The notes under the pieces are model-generated. The model was not told where the DNA came from. It saw only the letters and a list, made by a program, of their open reading frames with translations, and searched no databases. A stretch of DNA of 49,019 nt. It comes from Methanocorpusculum parvum (GTDB lineage Archaea; Halobacteriota; Methanomicrobia; Methanomicrobiales; Methanocorpusculaceae). Positions 1 through 8,180 of the stretch are shown here, piece after piece. Positions within the stretch are counted from its first letter, which is position 1. Every line of letters starts with the position of its first letter. Position numbers and translations under genes: made by a program. The DNA lies in assembly GCA_015063085.1 (NCBI GenBank), contig SUTD01000009.1, positions 1 to 49,019 on the forward strand. The letters run 5' to 3'.

Positions 1-126
1 CAGAAGGCAGGAATTGAAATTTGGCACGAACCGGTTGAGTTCACCTACCGCCCGCAGGCAGACGACAAGGAGAAGTTCTTCACGCTCGGTCAGGAGATTG
101 CAAAGGCAGTCAAGCAGATGCCGTAA
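1..126 (+). CDS. C-terminal end of a probable flavin reductase/flavodoxin-like protein (partial)
   Basis: An open frame enters from the left edge and ends with TAA at 124-126, giving the last 41 residues of a protein whose start lies outside the window. The tail ends in a helix (FFTLGQEIAKAVKQMP) typical of the last helix of flavodoxin-fold proteins. The next two genes on this strand are flavodoxin-like too, which makes an FMN-binding redox protein plausible. No catalytic motif is visible, so the family is a guess. A T-rich stretch at 145-156 could end transcription. Confidence 0.45.
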   Translation, partial: QKAGIEIWHEPVEFTYRPQADDKEKFFTLGQEIAKAVKQMP

Positions 127-231
127 ACAGGGCATCTCTCCTCCTTTTTTTTTTCATTCGTTTGGAAGATTGCCGGATGTGCAGGAGCATATTCCCCTGC
201 GCGAAAAGAGAAAAAAGCCAGCCGCCCCTTT

Positions 232-564
232 TCACAACCGGTTATTATCCCCCCACTCACACATCCCGTCAAGAATCGGAATCAGCGATTTTCCGCGCTC
301 TGTCAGGCGATACTCCACCTTCGGCGGAATCTGCGGATACTCAGTCCGGTCAACAAGCCCGTCTGCTTCAAGCTCTTTGAGCGTTGCGCTCAGCGTCTTA
401 TACGAGATACTGCCGATGTATTTTTTCATCTCATTAAACCGAACCACCTCGAATTCCATGAGCGTATAGAGGATGGTCATCTTGTATTTGCCGTTTATCA
501 GCGACAAAGTATAGCTGAATCCGGTGGTGTCCAAGGATTCCTTTGCAATACAGCGAGTTCCCAT
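232..564 (-). CDS. HxlR-family winged-helix transcriptional regulator
   Basis: This 110-residue protein has the size and layout of HxlR/MarR-like repressors. A Cys near the N terminus (Cys5) is followed by a winged helix with the family signature ISYKTLSATLKELEADGLVDR and a wing strand ending VEYRLTERG. Such proteins bind DNA as dimers and often sense reactive electrophiles or redox state through the N-terminal Cys. The gene is divergent from two flavodoxin-like genes. An 8-bp-arm palindrome at 579-599 lies 15 nt before its start codon, over the expected position of its own promoter, so autoregulation and control of the flavoprotein genes are likely (inference). The family call is firm; the ligand is unknown. 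Confidence 0.88.
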   Translation of the reverse strand: MGTRCIAKESLDTTGFSYTLSLINGKYKMTILYTLMEFEVVRFNEMKKYIGSISYKTLSATLKELEADGLVDRTEYPQIPPKVEYRLTERGKSLIPILDGMCEWGDNNRL

Positions 565-578
565 GAGTACACTTTCCT

Positions 579-599
579 CAAGGTAAGTATGTTACCTTG
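579..599. promoter_or_regulatory. Palindromic operator, probable HxlR binding site
   Basis: Perfect inverted repeat CAAGGTAA-GTATG-TTACCTTG, with 8-bp arms and a 5-nt spacer, in the 83-nt gap between hxlR and the flavoprotein gene. It begins 15 nt upstream of the hxlR start codon. It lies just upstream of a TATA-like CTTTATTTG (about 612-620) that would serve the flavoprotein gene at 648. Length and symmetry fit a dimeric winged-helix repressor. Confidence 0.65.
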
Positions 600-647
600 C
601 AGTTCGTACTTCCTTTATTTGTCATTATTCCCATAAGTAATAATCAT

Positions 648-1193
648 ATGAAGAAGATTGTCATCTTAAACGGAAGCCCGAGAAAAACCGGAAACACCGC
701 AGCACTTACCGCCGCATTTACCCGCGGGGCAGAAGCTGCCGGTCATCAGGTAACAGAGTTTTTCCTCGGCGGTATGAAGATTGGCGGATGCAGAGGATGT
801 TTCGGCGGCGGAAAGGATGCAGAACATCCCTGCGTTCAGAAGGATGATATGGATTTGATTTACCCTGCCTACCGTGAGGCGGACATCGTTGTTCTCGCAT
901 CTCCGCTCTACTACTGGACCATCAGCGGACAGCTGAAAGCCGCATTTGACCGTCTGTTTGCGGTTGCGGAATGTGACGAAAACTATGCAAACCCGGTAAA
1001 AGAGTCGGTCCTGATTATGGCGGCAGAGGGAGACGGGTTTGCAGAGAGCGAGTTCTGGTATGACCATCTGGAGGAACACATCGGATGGAAGAGTCTGGGA
1101 AAAGTCCTCTGCGGCGGAGTGATGAACATTGGAGACATCGAAGGGAATGCAAAGCTTGCGGAAGCAGAAAAGCTTGGCGCATCCATTCAGTGA
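648..1193 (+). CDS. NADPH-dependent FMN reductase / iron-sulfur flavoprotein-like
   Basis: A flavodoxin-fold protein of 181 residues. The N terminus MKKIVILNGSPRKTGNT is the FMN phosphate-binding loop of the NADPH-dependent FMN reductase superfamily, and ASPLYYWTISGQLKAAFDRL is the second flavin-contacting segment. Two Cys (MKIGGCRGCFGGG, then HPCVQKDD) follow the C-x2-C spacing of the Isf family but fall short of a complete FeS motif. The start at 648 was chosen because homologs begin at this MKK; the reading frame extends 17 codons upstream without family similarity. It probably reduces flavin, quinone or oxidants in the cytoplasm. It is followed after 7 nt by a paralogue and is divergent from HxlR, its likely regulator. 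Confidence 0.85.
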   Translation: MKKIVILNGSPRKTGNTAALTAAFTRGAEAAGHQVTEFFLGGMKIGGCRGCFGGGKDAEHPCVQKDDMDLIYPAYREADIVVLASPLYYWTISGQLKAAFDRLFAVAECDENYANPVKESVLIMAAEGDGFAESEFWYDHLEEHIGWKSLGKVLCGGVMNIGDIEGNAKLAEAEKLGASIQ

Positions 1194-1200
1194 GGTCCGT

Positions 1201-1824
1201 ATGAGTAAGATTTTGTTAATCAACGGAAGCCCGCATGAGTTCGGCTGTACGTATACGGCATTAAAAGAGGTTGCTGATACGCTGGAAAAGGAGGGTGTGG
1301 AAACCGAGATTCTGTACCTTGGAAAGAAGCCGGTTGCCGGATGTATCGCCTGCGGTTCCTGTGCAGAGAGCCGGCGCTGTGTCTTTGATGATACTGTAAA
1401 TCAGGTTTTAGCACGGCTGGATGAGTATGACGGTATTGTTGTGGGTTCTCCGGTGTATTATGCCGGTCCTGCCGGACAGTTGTGTGCGTTTCTGGACCGG
1501 CTTTTCTACTGCAGTGAGGAGCGGATGGCAGGAAAGCTTGCGGCGTCGGTTGTTTCCTGCCGCAGGGGCGGAGCGTCTGCTGCGTTTGACCGGCTGAACA
1601 AGTATTTCGGTATCTGTAATATGCATGTCGTCGGTTCGCAGTACTGGAATCAGGTTCACGGGTTTACCCCGGAGGATGTGCGGCAGGACAAGGAAGGTCT
1701 GCAGACGATGCGTACTTTAGCGCAGAATATGGCGTGGCTTCTGAGAAGTATTAATGCTGGAAAAGAGGCAGGATGTCCGTTCCCGCAGTATGAGGATAGA
1801 CTGCGGACGCATTTTATTGAGTAG
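1201..1824 (+). CDS. NADPH-dependent FMN reductase / iron-sulfur flavoprotein-like, second copy
   Basis: This 207-residue flavodoxin-fold protein starts MSKILLINGSPHEFGCTYTAL, the FMN phosphate loop. It carries the segment VAGCIACGSCAESRRC, with Cys spaced C-x2-C-x2-C-x5-C like the compact cluster motif of archaeal iron-sulfur flavoproteins. The flavin-contacting GSPVYYAGPAGQLCAFLDRL follows. It starts 7 nt after the upstream paralogue, with a GAGGT ribosome site in the gap, so the two form one transcription unit. The likely role is electron transfer from ferredoxin or NADPH to flavin substrates or oxygen species (family knowledge; substrate unknown). A hairpin terminator follows at 1830. Confidence 0.85.
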   Translation: MSKILLINGSPHEFGCTYTALKEVADTLEKEGVETEILYLGKKPVAGCIACGSCAESRRCVFDDTVNQVLARLDEYDGIVVGSPVYYAGPAGQLCAFLDRLFYCSEERMAGKLAASVVSCRRGGASAAFDRLNKYFGICNMHVVGSQYWNQVHGFTPEDVRQDKEGLQTMRTLAQNMAWLLRSINAGKEAGCPFPQYEDRLRTHFIE

Positions 1825-1829
1825 AGGGT

Positions 1830-1860
1830 AAATTGAGGGTTTGTACCTCAATTTTCTTTC
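1830..1860 (+). terminator. Hairpin with T-rich tail after the flavoprotein pair
   Basis: AAATTGAGG (1830-1838) and CCTCAATTT (1846-1854) form a perfect 9-bp stem with a 7-nt loop, followed by TCTTTC. It starts 5 nt after the stop codon of the second flavoprotein gene. The form is that of an intrinsic terminator; archaeal termination depends mainly on the T-rich tract. Confidence 0.55.
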
Positions 1861-1950
1861 GGGAGCACGAGCGCCCGTTTTAAGCCGTGGGCAGACACTG
1901 TAGAAGCCCTCGGATTCCTCATCATCATCCTTGAACGGATAATCGCTGAA

Positions 1951-1970
1951 CTCTCTCCTGCAGGAGAGAG
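1951..1970. repeat. Perfect 20-bp palindrome upstream of queD
   Basis: CTCTCTCCTGCAGGAGAGAG reads the same on both strands. It lies in the 213-nt gene-free stretch between the flavoprotein pair and queD, 68 nt before the queD start codon. It may be an operator or a hairpin in a long 5' leader. No preQ1-type aptamer was recognised around it. Confidence 0.5.
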
Positions 1971-2037
1971 CTCACCCTGACATTTTTCCCCATCCCCACC
2001 CAGAGGTATTATCCCTTCCCGCGGACAATATAACAAT

Positions 2038-2442
2038 ATGGTTCTTCGCATCTACAAGGAAACCCACTTTGACGCATCCCACCGCCTGATGCACTACGAA
2101 GGAAAATGTTCCCGCCTCCACGGACACCGCTGGAGCGTCGAAGTCTGGATGGAAGGAGTTCCAGACGCCAAATCCTCAATCCTCGTCGACTACAATATCA
2201 TCAAAAATATCATCAACATCTACGACCACCAGGTAATCCTGAACAAAGACGACCCGCTTGTTGAAGCAATCGCTCCCTTCCAGACGCCGGTCTTAACCAA
2301 CGGCGATCCGTCAAGCGAACTCCTGGCAGAAGACATCCGCATGCGTCTTGACGCATTCTGCCGCGAGCATGACATGGATGCACACGTCTCAAAAATCCGG
2401 GTGTGGGAGTCTGACGGATGCTATGCGGAGGTAGAAGCATGA
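2038..2442 (+). CDS. queD: 6-carboxy-5,6,7,8-tetrahydropterin synthase QueD
   Basis: QueD converts 7,8-dihydroneopterin triphosphate to 6-carboxytetrahydropterin, the second step toward preQ0, which archaea place in tRNA as archaeosine. The 134-residue length is normal for the 6-pyruvoyl-tetrahydropterin synthase fold. The zinc ligands are visible as His15 (HFDASHRL), His28 and His30 (CSRLHGHRW). The catalytic Cys is Cys24, and the pterin-anchoring Glu is Glu124 in RVWESDG. The stop overlaps the queE start as ATGA, so queD, queE and queC are translated as one unit. AATATAACAATATG precedes the coding region with no clear ribosome site. Confidence 0.95.
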   Translation: MVLRIYKETHFDASHRLMHYEGKCSRLHGHRWSVEVWMEGVPDAKSSILVDYNIIKNIINIYDHQVILNKDDPLVEAIAPFQTPVLTNGDPSSELLAEDIRMRLDAFCREHDMDAHVSKIRVWESDGCYAEVEA

Positions 2443-3050
2443 AAATCGTTGAAACATTCGTAAGCCTTCAGGGCGAGGGCATCAGACAGGGCATGCCCTG
2501 CTTTTTCGTCCGCCTTGCCGGATGCAACTTAAACTGCGCATGGTGCGACACTCCCGCATCTCTTGCCGAAGGCGTCGAGATGTCTGTCGAAGAAGTCATC
2601 GGAAAGATTGCCGAATCAGGACTTTCGTATGTCTGCATCACCGGCGGCGAACCGCTCTTACAGAAAGACGAAGTAAAGGAACTCTTAGCCGTCCTCAAAG
2701 GAGCGGACTTAATCGTCGACATCGAAACCAACGGCACATTAGGCTTCGAGGACTTATTTGACGCCGCATACATCTGCATGGACGTCAAATGCCCGTCGTC
2801 TGGTGAAATCAGCGACCTCTCGCTGATAACCACGCTTCGCGAAACGGACTGCGTAAAGTTCGTCATCGGAGACGAAGCAGACTATCTCTATATGGTCGAA
2901 GTCCTGGCAGCTCACCCCGACCTCAAAGCTGCGGTCTGCATCACTCCGGTCTACGGAACTGATGTCTCGTGGCTTATTGAGACCATTATCGCAGAGCGTC
3001 TTCCGGTACGATTCCAGCTTCAGCTCCACAAGCAGGTAAACATCCCATGA
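2439..3050 (+). CDS. queE: 7-carboxy-7-deazaguanine synthase QueE (radical SAM)
   Basis: QueE rearranges 6-carboxytetrahydropterin to 7-carboxy-7-deazaguanine using S-adenosylmethionine. The 203-residue protein opens with the family signature [17 protein letters not shown]. The 4Fe-4S-binding C-x3-C-x2-C follows at Cys29, Cys33 and Cys36 ([13 protein letters not shown]), and the SAM-binding GGEP sits in [11 protein letters not shown]. The start at 2439 overlaps the queD stop (ATGA), and the stop overlaps the queC start the same way. I read this as a normal, intact member of the family. Confidence 0.95.
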   Translation: MKIVETFVSLQGEGIRQGMPCFFVRLAGCNLNCAWCDTPASLAEGVEMSVEEVIGKIAESGLSYVCITGGEPLLQKDEVKELLAVLKGADLIVDIETNGTLGFEDLFDAAYICMDVKCPSSGEISDLSLITTLRETDCVKFVIGDEADYLYMVEVLAAHPDLKAAVCITPVYGTDVSWLIETIIAERLPVRFQLQLHKQVNIP

Positions 3051-3712
3051 AAAAAGCAGTCTGCCTTTTATCCGGCGGAATGGATTCGACAACGCTTGCG
3101 TACGTTGCCCGCGAGATGGGCTACGAAATCTTAGCGCTTCACATGAACTACGGTCAGCGAACCGAGAAAAAAGAGCGGGAATGCGCAGTCCGAATCGCAG
3201 AGCACCTTGATGCCGCGGATTTCGTGGAAATCTCTCTTGACTACTTCACGAAATTCGGGGCAAGCAGTTTAACTGATGCCTCAATCGAGGTTGAGCCCGG
3301 AGTGCTTGGAAAAGCCGAGCAGCCGAATACGTATGTTCCGTTCAGAAACGCAAATCTGATTTCAATCGCCACTTCGTACTGCGAGGCAAGAAACGGAGAT
3401 GCGGTTTTCATCGGTGTACAGTCCGGAGACCACACCGGATATCCTGACTGCACACCGGAGTTTATCTCGGCGATGCAGAACGTGATTTCGATTGGAACTC
3501 AGACGGAAAAGGACATCCGGCTGATTACACCGTTTGTTTCGATGAACAAAACCGACATTCTCCGGGAAGGGTTGCGCCTTGGTGTGCCGTATGAGGACAC
3601 ATGGTCATGCTACAGTGAGGATGACGCAGCATGCGGCGTGTGTTCGTCATGTCTTTCGAGGCTGAAAGCGTTTGCTGATGTCGGAATTAAAGATCCGATT
3701 TCCTATGTATAA
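3047..3712 (+). CDS. queC: 7-cyano-7-deazaguanine (preQ0) synthase QueC
   Basis: QueC is an ATP-dependent enzyme that turns 7-carboxy-7-deazaguanine into preQ0, the base inserted into tRNA for archaeosine. The PP-loop motif SGGMDS is at residues 9-14. The C-terminal zinc site is formed by Cys188, Cys196, Cys199 and Cys202 ([15 protein letters not shown]). The length of 221 residues is usual. The start overlaps the queE stop, and the following unknown gene starts inside its last codons. TGT transglycosylase and the amidotransferase step are not in the window. Confidence 0.95.
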   Translation: MKKAVCLLSGGMDSTTLAYVAREMGYEILALHMNYGQRTEKKERECAVRIAEHLDAADFVEISLDYFTKFGASSLTDASIEVEPGVLGKAEQPNTYVPFRNANLISIATSYCEARNGDAVFIGVQSGDHTGYPDCTPEFISAMQNVISIGTQTEKDIRLITPFVSMNKTDILREGLRLGVPYEDTWSCYSEDDAACGVCSSCLSRLKAFADVGIKDPISYV

Positions 3713-4067
3713 GGAACTGACAGCCCCTCTTGGAAATCCGCTGGGCGATGCATACGCGGTTTTTGACCTGCTGACGCAGAGCCCGGATTTTTCCGGAGAG
3801 AATCCGGTGCTTCTCCTCCGCCCGACAGGACTTTCCTTCGGGCGTGCTGTCTCTTCTGCCCTTTCCGTCCGCAAAGCAGAGACGCCGGTTGGTGTCTGTC
3901 TTGGCGACGGCGGCGTTTTTGTGACAACGCTTGAAGCGATTGGTGAGTATGACGAGCTTTTAGACGAAGGAGCGGCGGTTGTTATCGGAGGCTCTAAAAC
4001 GCGGTTTCTGGAAGATGAGGATGGAGATGTCTGCGGGATGATAACCGGCCAGGATTTTTCCCGGTGA
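3705..4067 (+). CDS. Unknown protein translationally coupled to queC
   Basis: I do not recognise this 120-residue protein. It starts at ATG 3705, 8 nt inside queC, in another frame; an in-frame ATG at 3672 would overlap more. It is soluble and alpha/beta in appearance. It has a Gly/Asp-rich segment ([25 protein letters not shown]) and a strand-loop [17 protein letters not shown] that could bind a phosphate or nucleotide. No Cys cluster or membrane segment is present. The overlap implies co-translation with queC and perhaps a role in archaeosine or pterin metabolism (inference only). Confidence 0.7.
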   Translation: MYKELTAPLGNPLGDAYAVFDLLTQSPDFSGENPVLLLRPTGLSFGRAVSSALSVRKAETPVGVCLGDGGVFVTTLEAIGEYDELLDEGAAVVIGGSKTRFLEDEDGDVCGMITGQDFSR

Positions 4068-4183
4068 TTTTCCCTTCGGGCTTTCTGCGGCACGCGGGGA
4101 CGGATGTTTGCGGATATGCCCGCGATTCGTAAAACCAAAAGCCCATCCAACACCTTATCTTCAATACCGTCCAATATACATGC

Positions 4184-5998
4184 ATGTTTTCCGCCAGACC
4201 TCCGCTTCCGCAGCCTAAATACCTCCCGATAAAAAACAGCGAAGCGAAGAAACTCTGGAACAAAAATCCCGACATCATCTTAGTATCCGCTGACGCATAT
4301 GTTGACCACCCGTCATTTGCCGCAGCGCTTCTCGGCCGAACCTTAATCGAAGCAGGATATTCGGTTGCCGTCATCAGCCAGCCGGACTGGAAGGACCGCT
4401 CAGGAAAAAGCTTTACCGAGTTTGGGCGTCCGAACCTCTTCTTCGCCGTTGTCCCGGGAGCAGTTGATCCAATGATTAACGCCTACACGCCTGCCCTTCG
4501 AAAAAGGCGTGATGACGCATACTCTCCAGGCGGAAAGCTGACCAGACCTGATAGAGTCAGCATCGTTTACACAAACATGCTGCACCGCCTCTATCCGGAT
4601 GTTCCAATCATCCTCGGCGGCGTTGAGGCAAGCCTTCGGCGGTTTGCGCACTATGATTACTGGAGCGACAGCGTAAGGCAGGGCATCTTAGCCGATGCTC
4701 CGGCTTCGCTTCTCGTCTACGGAATAGGTGAGCGGGCACTCTGCGAAATCGCAGACCGGCTTGCCGCAGGGGCGAAGGCTTCGAAGATCCGCGATGTGAG
4801 GGGTACCTGTTATACGATGAGTGTTGGTGAGTACCGCAAATCCGATATTGCAGGAACGCAGCTTCCGGCATATCCGGTCGTCTCCGAAAAACCGACCTTC
4901 GCTGCTGCATGGAAAACCTTCTCTGAAACGGACGGCATTTTAATCCAGCTGCATCCAAAAACCGTTATCGTCCAGAATCCGCCGGCACTCCCGCTTACCA
5001 CAGAAGAGCTTGACAGAATCTATGAACTGCCGTTTACCAGAAAACAGCACCCTGCAGTCAAAGAGACGATTCCCGCTCTCGCTCCGATTCAGTTCTCGAT
5101 AACAACGCACCGCGGATGCTTTGGTGCATGTTCATTCTGCTCAATCACTCACCATCAGGGAAAGCAGATTGTGTCAAGAAGCGAGGAATCCATCCTCCGC
5201 GAAGCAAAGCGGATGGCAAAGATGGCAGAATTCCGCGGGACGATTTCGGATGTCGGAGGGCCTTCTGCTAATATGTACGGCAGTTTCTGCCCGAAATGGG
5301 AAAAGCATGGGGCATGCAGAAACAAATCCTGTATCGGATGCCCCTCCCTTCAGGACGGAACAAAAAGACAGCTTGCCCTGCTTTCTGAAATCAAAAAGAT
5401 TCCAAAAGTCAAACATGTCTTTATCAGCTCCGGCATCCGGTATGATTTAATTCCGGAAAACGCGGACGGGGATGCATATCTTAAGACAATTTCCGAGTCT
5501 CATATCTCAGGACATATGAAGGTAGCGCCGGAACACATCTCAGACCGTGTGACCGAACTGATGAATAAGCCGGGAGAAGCGGTTTTCGAGAGATTCCGCA
5601 GACGCTTCGAAAAACTGCAGGAAGGAAAGCACAAACGCCAGTATTTGGTTCCCTATCTGATGTCGTCTCACCCCGGATGCAGAATCGAGGATATGGTAAA
5701 ACTCGCTCTCTATCTTCGCGAGCACAACATGTACACCGAGCAGGTGCAGGATTTCACGCCTTCTCCGATGACGCTTTCTACTGCGATGTACTACACCGGT
5801 CTTCATCCGTTTACCGGAAAGAAGGTCTATGTTCCATCCGGCGGAGAAAAACGCATCCAGAGGGCAGTTCTTCAGTGGAAAGATCCAAAGCAGTATGATC
5901 TTGTGGTCTCCGGTCTTTTGAAGGCCGGAAGGCGGGATTTAATCGGAGATTTAGTGCCGGATAAAGGAATTCCGGCACGCCCGCCGAAGAAAAAATAA
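4184..5998 (+). CDS. YgiQ-family radical SAM protein
   Basis: A 604-residue member of the YgiQ/UPF0313 family. The N-terminal segment (DIILVSADAYVDHPSF) resembles the B12-binding-like fold of such enzymes. The radical SAM cluster is C-x3-C-x2-C at Cys312, Cys316 and Cys319 (HRGCFGACSFCS). A second Cys group (KHGACRNKSCIGCPSL) is characteristic of the family and may bind another cluster. The C terminus is basic (PARPPKKK). The reaction is unknown; members occur in bacteria and methanogens. It is a single gene, separated from queC's partner by 116 nt with no obvious gene in it. Confidence 0.9.
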   Translation: MFSARPPLPQPKYLPIKNSEAKKLWNKNPDIILVSADAYVDHPSFAAALLGRTLIEAGYSVAVISQPDWKDRSGKSFTEFGRPNLFFAVVPGAVDPMINAYTPALRKRRDDAYSPGGKLTRPDRVSIVYTNMLHRLYPDVPIILGGVEASLRRFAHYDYWSDSVRQGILADAPASLLVYGIGERALCEIADRLAAGAKASKIRDVRGTCYTMSVGEYRKSDIAGTQLPAYPVVSEKPTFAAAWKTFSETDGILIQLHPKTVIVQNPPALPLTTEELDRIYELPFTRKQHPAVKETIPALAPIQFSITTHRGCFGACSFCSITHHQGKQIVSRSEESILREAKRMAKMAEFRGTISDVGGPSANMYGSFCPKWEKHGACRNKSCIGCPSLQDGTKRQLALLSEIKKIPKVKHVFISSGIRYDLIPENADGDAYLKTISESHISGHMKVAPEHISDRVTELMNKPGEAVFERFRRRFEKLQEGKHKRQYLVPYLMSSHPGCRIEDMVKLALYLREHNMYTEQVQDFTPSPMTLSTAMYYTGLHPFTGKKVYVPSGGEKRIQRAVLQWKDPKQYDLVVSGLLKAGRRDLIGDLVPDKGIPARPPKKK

Positions 5999-6038
5999 CT
6001 CTCTTTTTATTTTACCGCGAAAAAATCTAAAAAAAGTA

Positions 6039-7292
6039 TTAGTGGTGAGCCTGAATCTCAGCCGCACATGCATGTGCTTCTTTTCGCTCTTTTCTGAAGA
6101 AGATTCCGTTGAAGATCAGCGGCACAACAATTGTTGTCACCAGAGATACCACAACAATCGCGATAAAGAGCTCATTTCCGATAGCCAGAAGTTCTGCCGC
6201 CTCTGCCGGATTGACGGTAGCTTCTGCAAGCTCCTTGAAGTGATTTAAGGCGATAAGACCGACAATCATCGCCACCTCTCCGCGGGGCGTCATACCCACA
6301 CCAATCATCATCGACTCCTTCCAGGTCATACCCATAAACTTCGCCGGAAGACCGCAGCCGAGAATCTTTGTTGCGAGAGCCACAATACAGAGCACCACGA
6401 TAAATATCAGCATATCAGACTGCAGATAGCGCAAATCTGCGATGATACCCAAGGACACGAAGAAGATGGATGCGAATATGATGTAGAGATACTCTGCTCC
6501 AAGCTTGATATCCATACTGTGCTTCAAGTCCACACGGTTCACACACACACCGGCTAAGAATGCTCCAACGATTGCGGAGATGCCGACTGCTTCTGCACAC
6601 ATTGCATAGAAGAATGCAATCATCATTGCGAAGATGAACACGAACTCAGGGAATTTGCGGACAATTCTTGTGCCGTCCATCCAGTTGAGCAGCTTCGGGA
6701 TGAACTTTGCTCCAACGAGCGCTCCGACAATTACAAAGCCGAATGCTTTGATGATCATAAAGAGCACTCCGGTAAATGCAAGTTCACCGGTGGAACTTAA
6801 GTCCTGACAGACGGATAAGACAATTAAACTCAGCACATCATCAATAACGGCTGCACCAATAATCGCTTTCGCAAACGGTTGATGCAGCTTTCCCATTTCC
6901 CGCAAAACATTTGCGGTAATTGCGATACTTGTTGCCGTAAGCGCTGTTCCGATGAAGATTGCGGAATAGAAATCCATTCCAAACAGCATCGTACAAAGAT
7001 AACCGCCAATCCATGGTACAACCACACCGATGAGTGCTATCACTGCATATTTCCAGTTTGCAATGTCCCGCACTTCAAACTCGAAGCCGATAACGAACAG
7101 CAGAACAATTGAACCAAGTCCGGCAAGACCGTCAATGAAGTCTGTATAGGTGATAAGGCCGAGGACACTTGGACCTACCAGCAGACCGACCAGAATTTCT
7201 CCGATAACCGCGGACTGGTGAATACGGGTTGCCAGAAGATATCCACCAAGAGCCACGAAGAGTAATAAACTCATCTGGAATTCGATGGTGGA
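6039..7292 (-). CDS. CPA2-family cation:proton antiporter
   Basis: An integral membrane protein of about 417 residues with some twelve hydrophobic segments and no TrkA-type soluble domain. It belongs to the Na+(K+)/H+ antiporter family CPA2 (NapA/KefB type). Conserved signs are LVGPSVLGLI near the start, VIDDVLSLIVLSV (the Asp pair expected for ion binding) and MTPRGEVAMIVGL. The start at 7292 is chosen because GAGGAG lies directly before it; an in-frame ATG at 7310 lacks a ribosome site. It probably regulates cytoplasmic pH or Na+ in a methanogen that builds a Na+ gradient (inference). The C terminus is His/Ala rich. Confidence 0.9.
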   Translation of the reverse strand, partial: STIEFQMSLLLFVALGGYLLATRIHQSAVIGEILVGLLVGPSVLGLITYTDFIDGLAGLGSIVLLFVIGFEFEVRDIANWKYAVIALIGVVVPWIGGYLCTMLFGMDFYSAIFIGTALTATSIAITANVLREMGKLHQPFAKAIIGAAVIDDVLSLIVLSVCQDLSSTGELAFTGVLFMIIKAFGFVIVGALVGAKFIPKLLNWMDGTRIVRKFPEFVFIFAMMIAFFYAMCAEAVGISAIVGAFLAGVCVNRVDLKHSMDIKLGAEYLYIIFASIFFVSLGIIADLRYLQSDMLIFIVVLCIVALATKILGCGLPAKFMGMTWKESMMIGVGMTPRGEVAMIVGLIALNHFKELAEATVNPAEAAELLAIGNELFIAIVVVSLVTTIVVPLIFNGIFFRKERKEAHACAAEIQAHH

Positions 7293-7385
7293 CATAATCT
7301 CCTCAAACATAATACGATAATATTGTCCTGTGAGATAAAAAGTGTTGTCAATTCAGGCGGACTAAAAAATAGTTTGGGTGTATTC

Positions 7386-8102
7386 TCAGCTGAGACGGTT
7401 TGCAAAGTACTTTGCCCGGAGGACGAGGATAATGGGGTTTATGACTGCGGTAACGATTCCGCCGATTATCGGGAGTCCGAAGGTTGTAAGGATTGCTGTC
7501 GGAACAGCAACGACCATCTGAATTACGAGGAATATCAGGAATGAACCGATGAACATTCCCCATCCTGCCTTTTCGATGCGTGAGAGAATCTCGCTGATTC
7601 TAAATGCGCCACCGACACCGGTGCTGTGTGCATAGTTTACGGCTGCCGGGATGATAAATGCACTTGCAAGAAATGCTAAGATGAGGGCAGGCATGAGGAT
7701 AACTAACCCGATGGCTGCTCCTGTCAAACCTGCTTCGGGGCTTCCTGATAAAATCGGCACCAGCATAACAACAATGGCAATTACCATGAGAATCAGTGCC
7801 GGAAGTGAGTAAACAAGGGCTGCGACATTGTATCCGATACCCTTTATGATTACTGTTCCAAATGAGGCAAAGGTAACATCTCCTCCTGCATAAATCCGCA
7901 CGATGAGACCGGAAATGATAACCGATGCTGCAATAGTGAGGACTGCCCAGAGAAGTTCTAAGTTGGGAAACAGTTCGGTAAGAAATGTTCCGGTGAAGAA
8001 CGCGAGAACAAAGAGAATCACCCAGTTTTGGATTTTTCCAAGAAGGTTCTCTTTGGTAAACGCAAAAGACTGCTTAAAATTTTCAGAGATACCAATAGAC
8101 AT
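7386..8102 (-). CDS. DUF4013-family membrane protein
   Basis: A hydrophobic protein of 238 residues with about five or six membrane segments in two bundles. The N-terminal amphipathic start (ISENFKQSFAFTKENLLGKIQNW) is typical of DUF4013 proteins in archaea. Function is unknown; related bacterial proteins are loosely linked to membrane organisation. The start at ATG 8102 is preceded by GGTGGAG; an in-frame GTG at 8111 is the alternative. It is transcribed alone, with 75 nt before the downstream antiporter gene on the same strand. Confidence 0.8.
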   Translation of the reverse strand: MSIGISENFKQSFAFTKENLLGKIQNWVILFVLAFFTGTFLTELFPNLELLWAVLTIAASVIISGLIVRIYAGGDVTFASFGTVIIKGIGYNVAALVYSLPALILMVIAIVVMLVPILSGSPEAGLTGAAIGLVILMPALILAFLASAFIIPAAVNYAHSTGVGGAFRISEILSRIEKAGWGMFIGSFLIFLVIQMVVAVPTAILTTFGLPIIGGIVTAVINPIILVLRAKYFANRLS

Positions 8103-8180
8103 GCTCTCCACCTCTGCTATACCGTTGAGATGGATGGTATATATACTTTCTTGAGAAAACGGCTTTTTTTCAGCAATCTC

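Noticed and set aside
14-469. 151-codon plus-strand frame at the left edge
   Set aside because: It overlaps the real C-terminal coding end in another frame and the hxlR gene antisense; Ser/Arg-rich shadow frame.
1825-2037. preQ1-type riboswitch upstream of queD
   Set aside because: Only a terminator hairpin and a 20-bp palindrome are visible; no aptamer-like conserved A-rich tail or pseudoknot, and the pathway product here is preQ0 for archaeosine.
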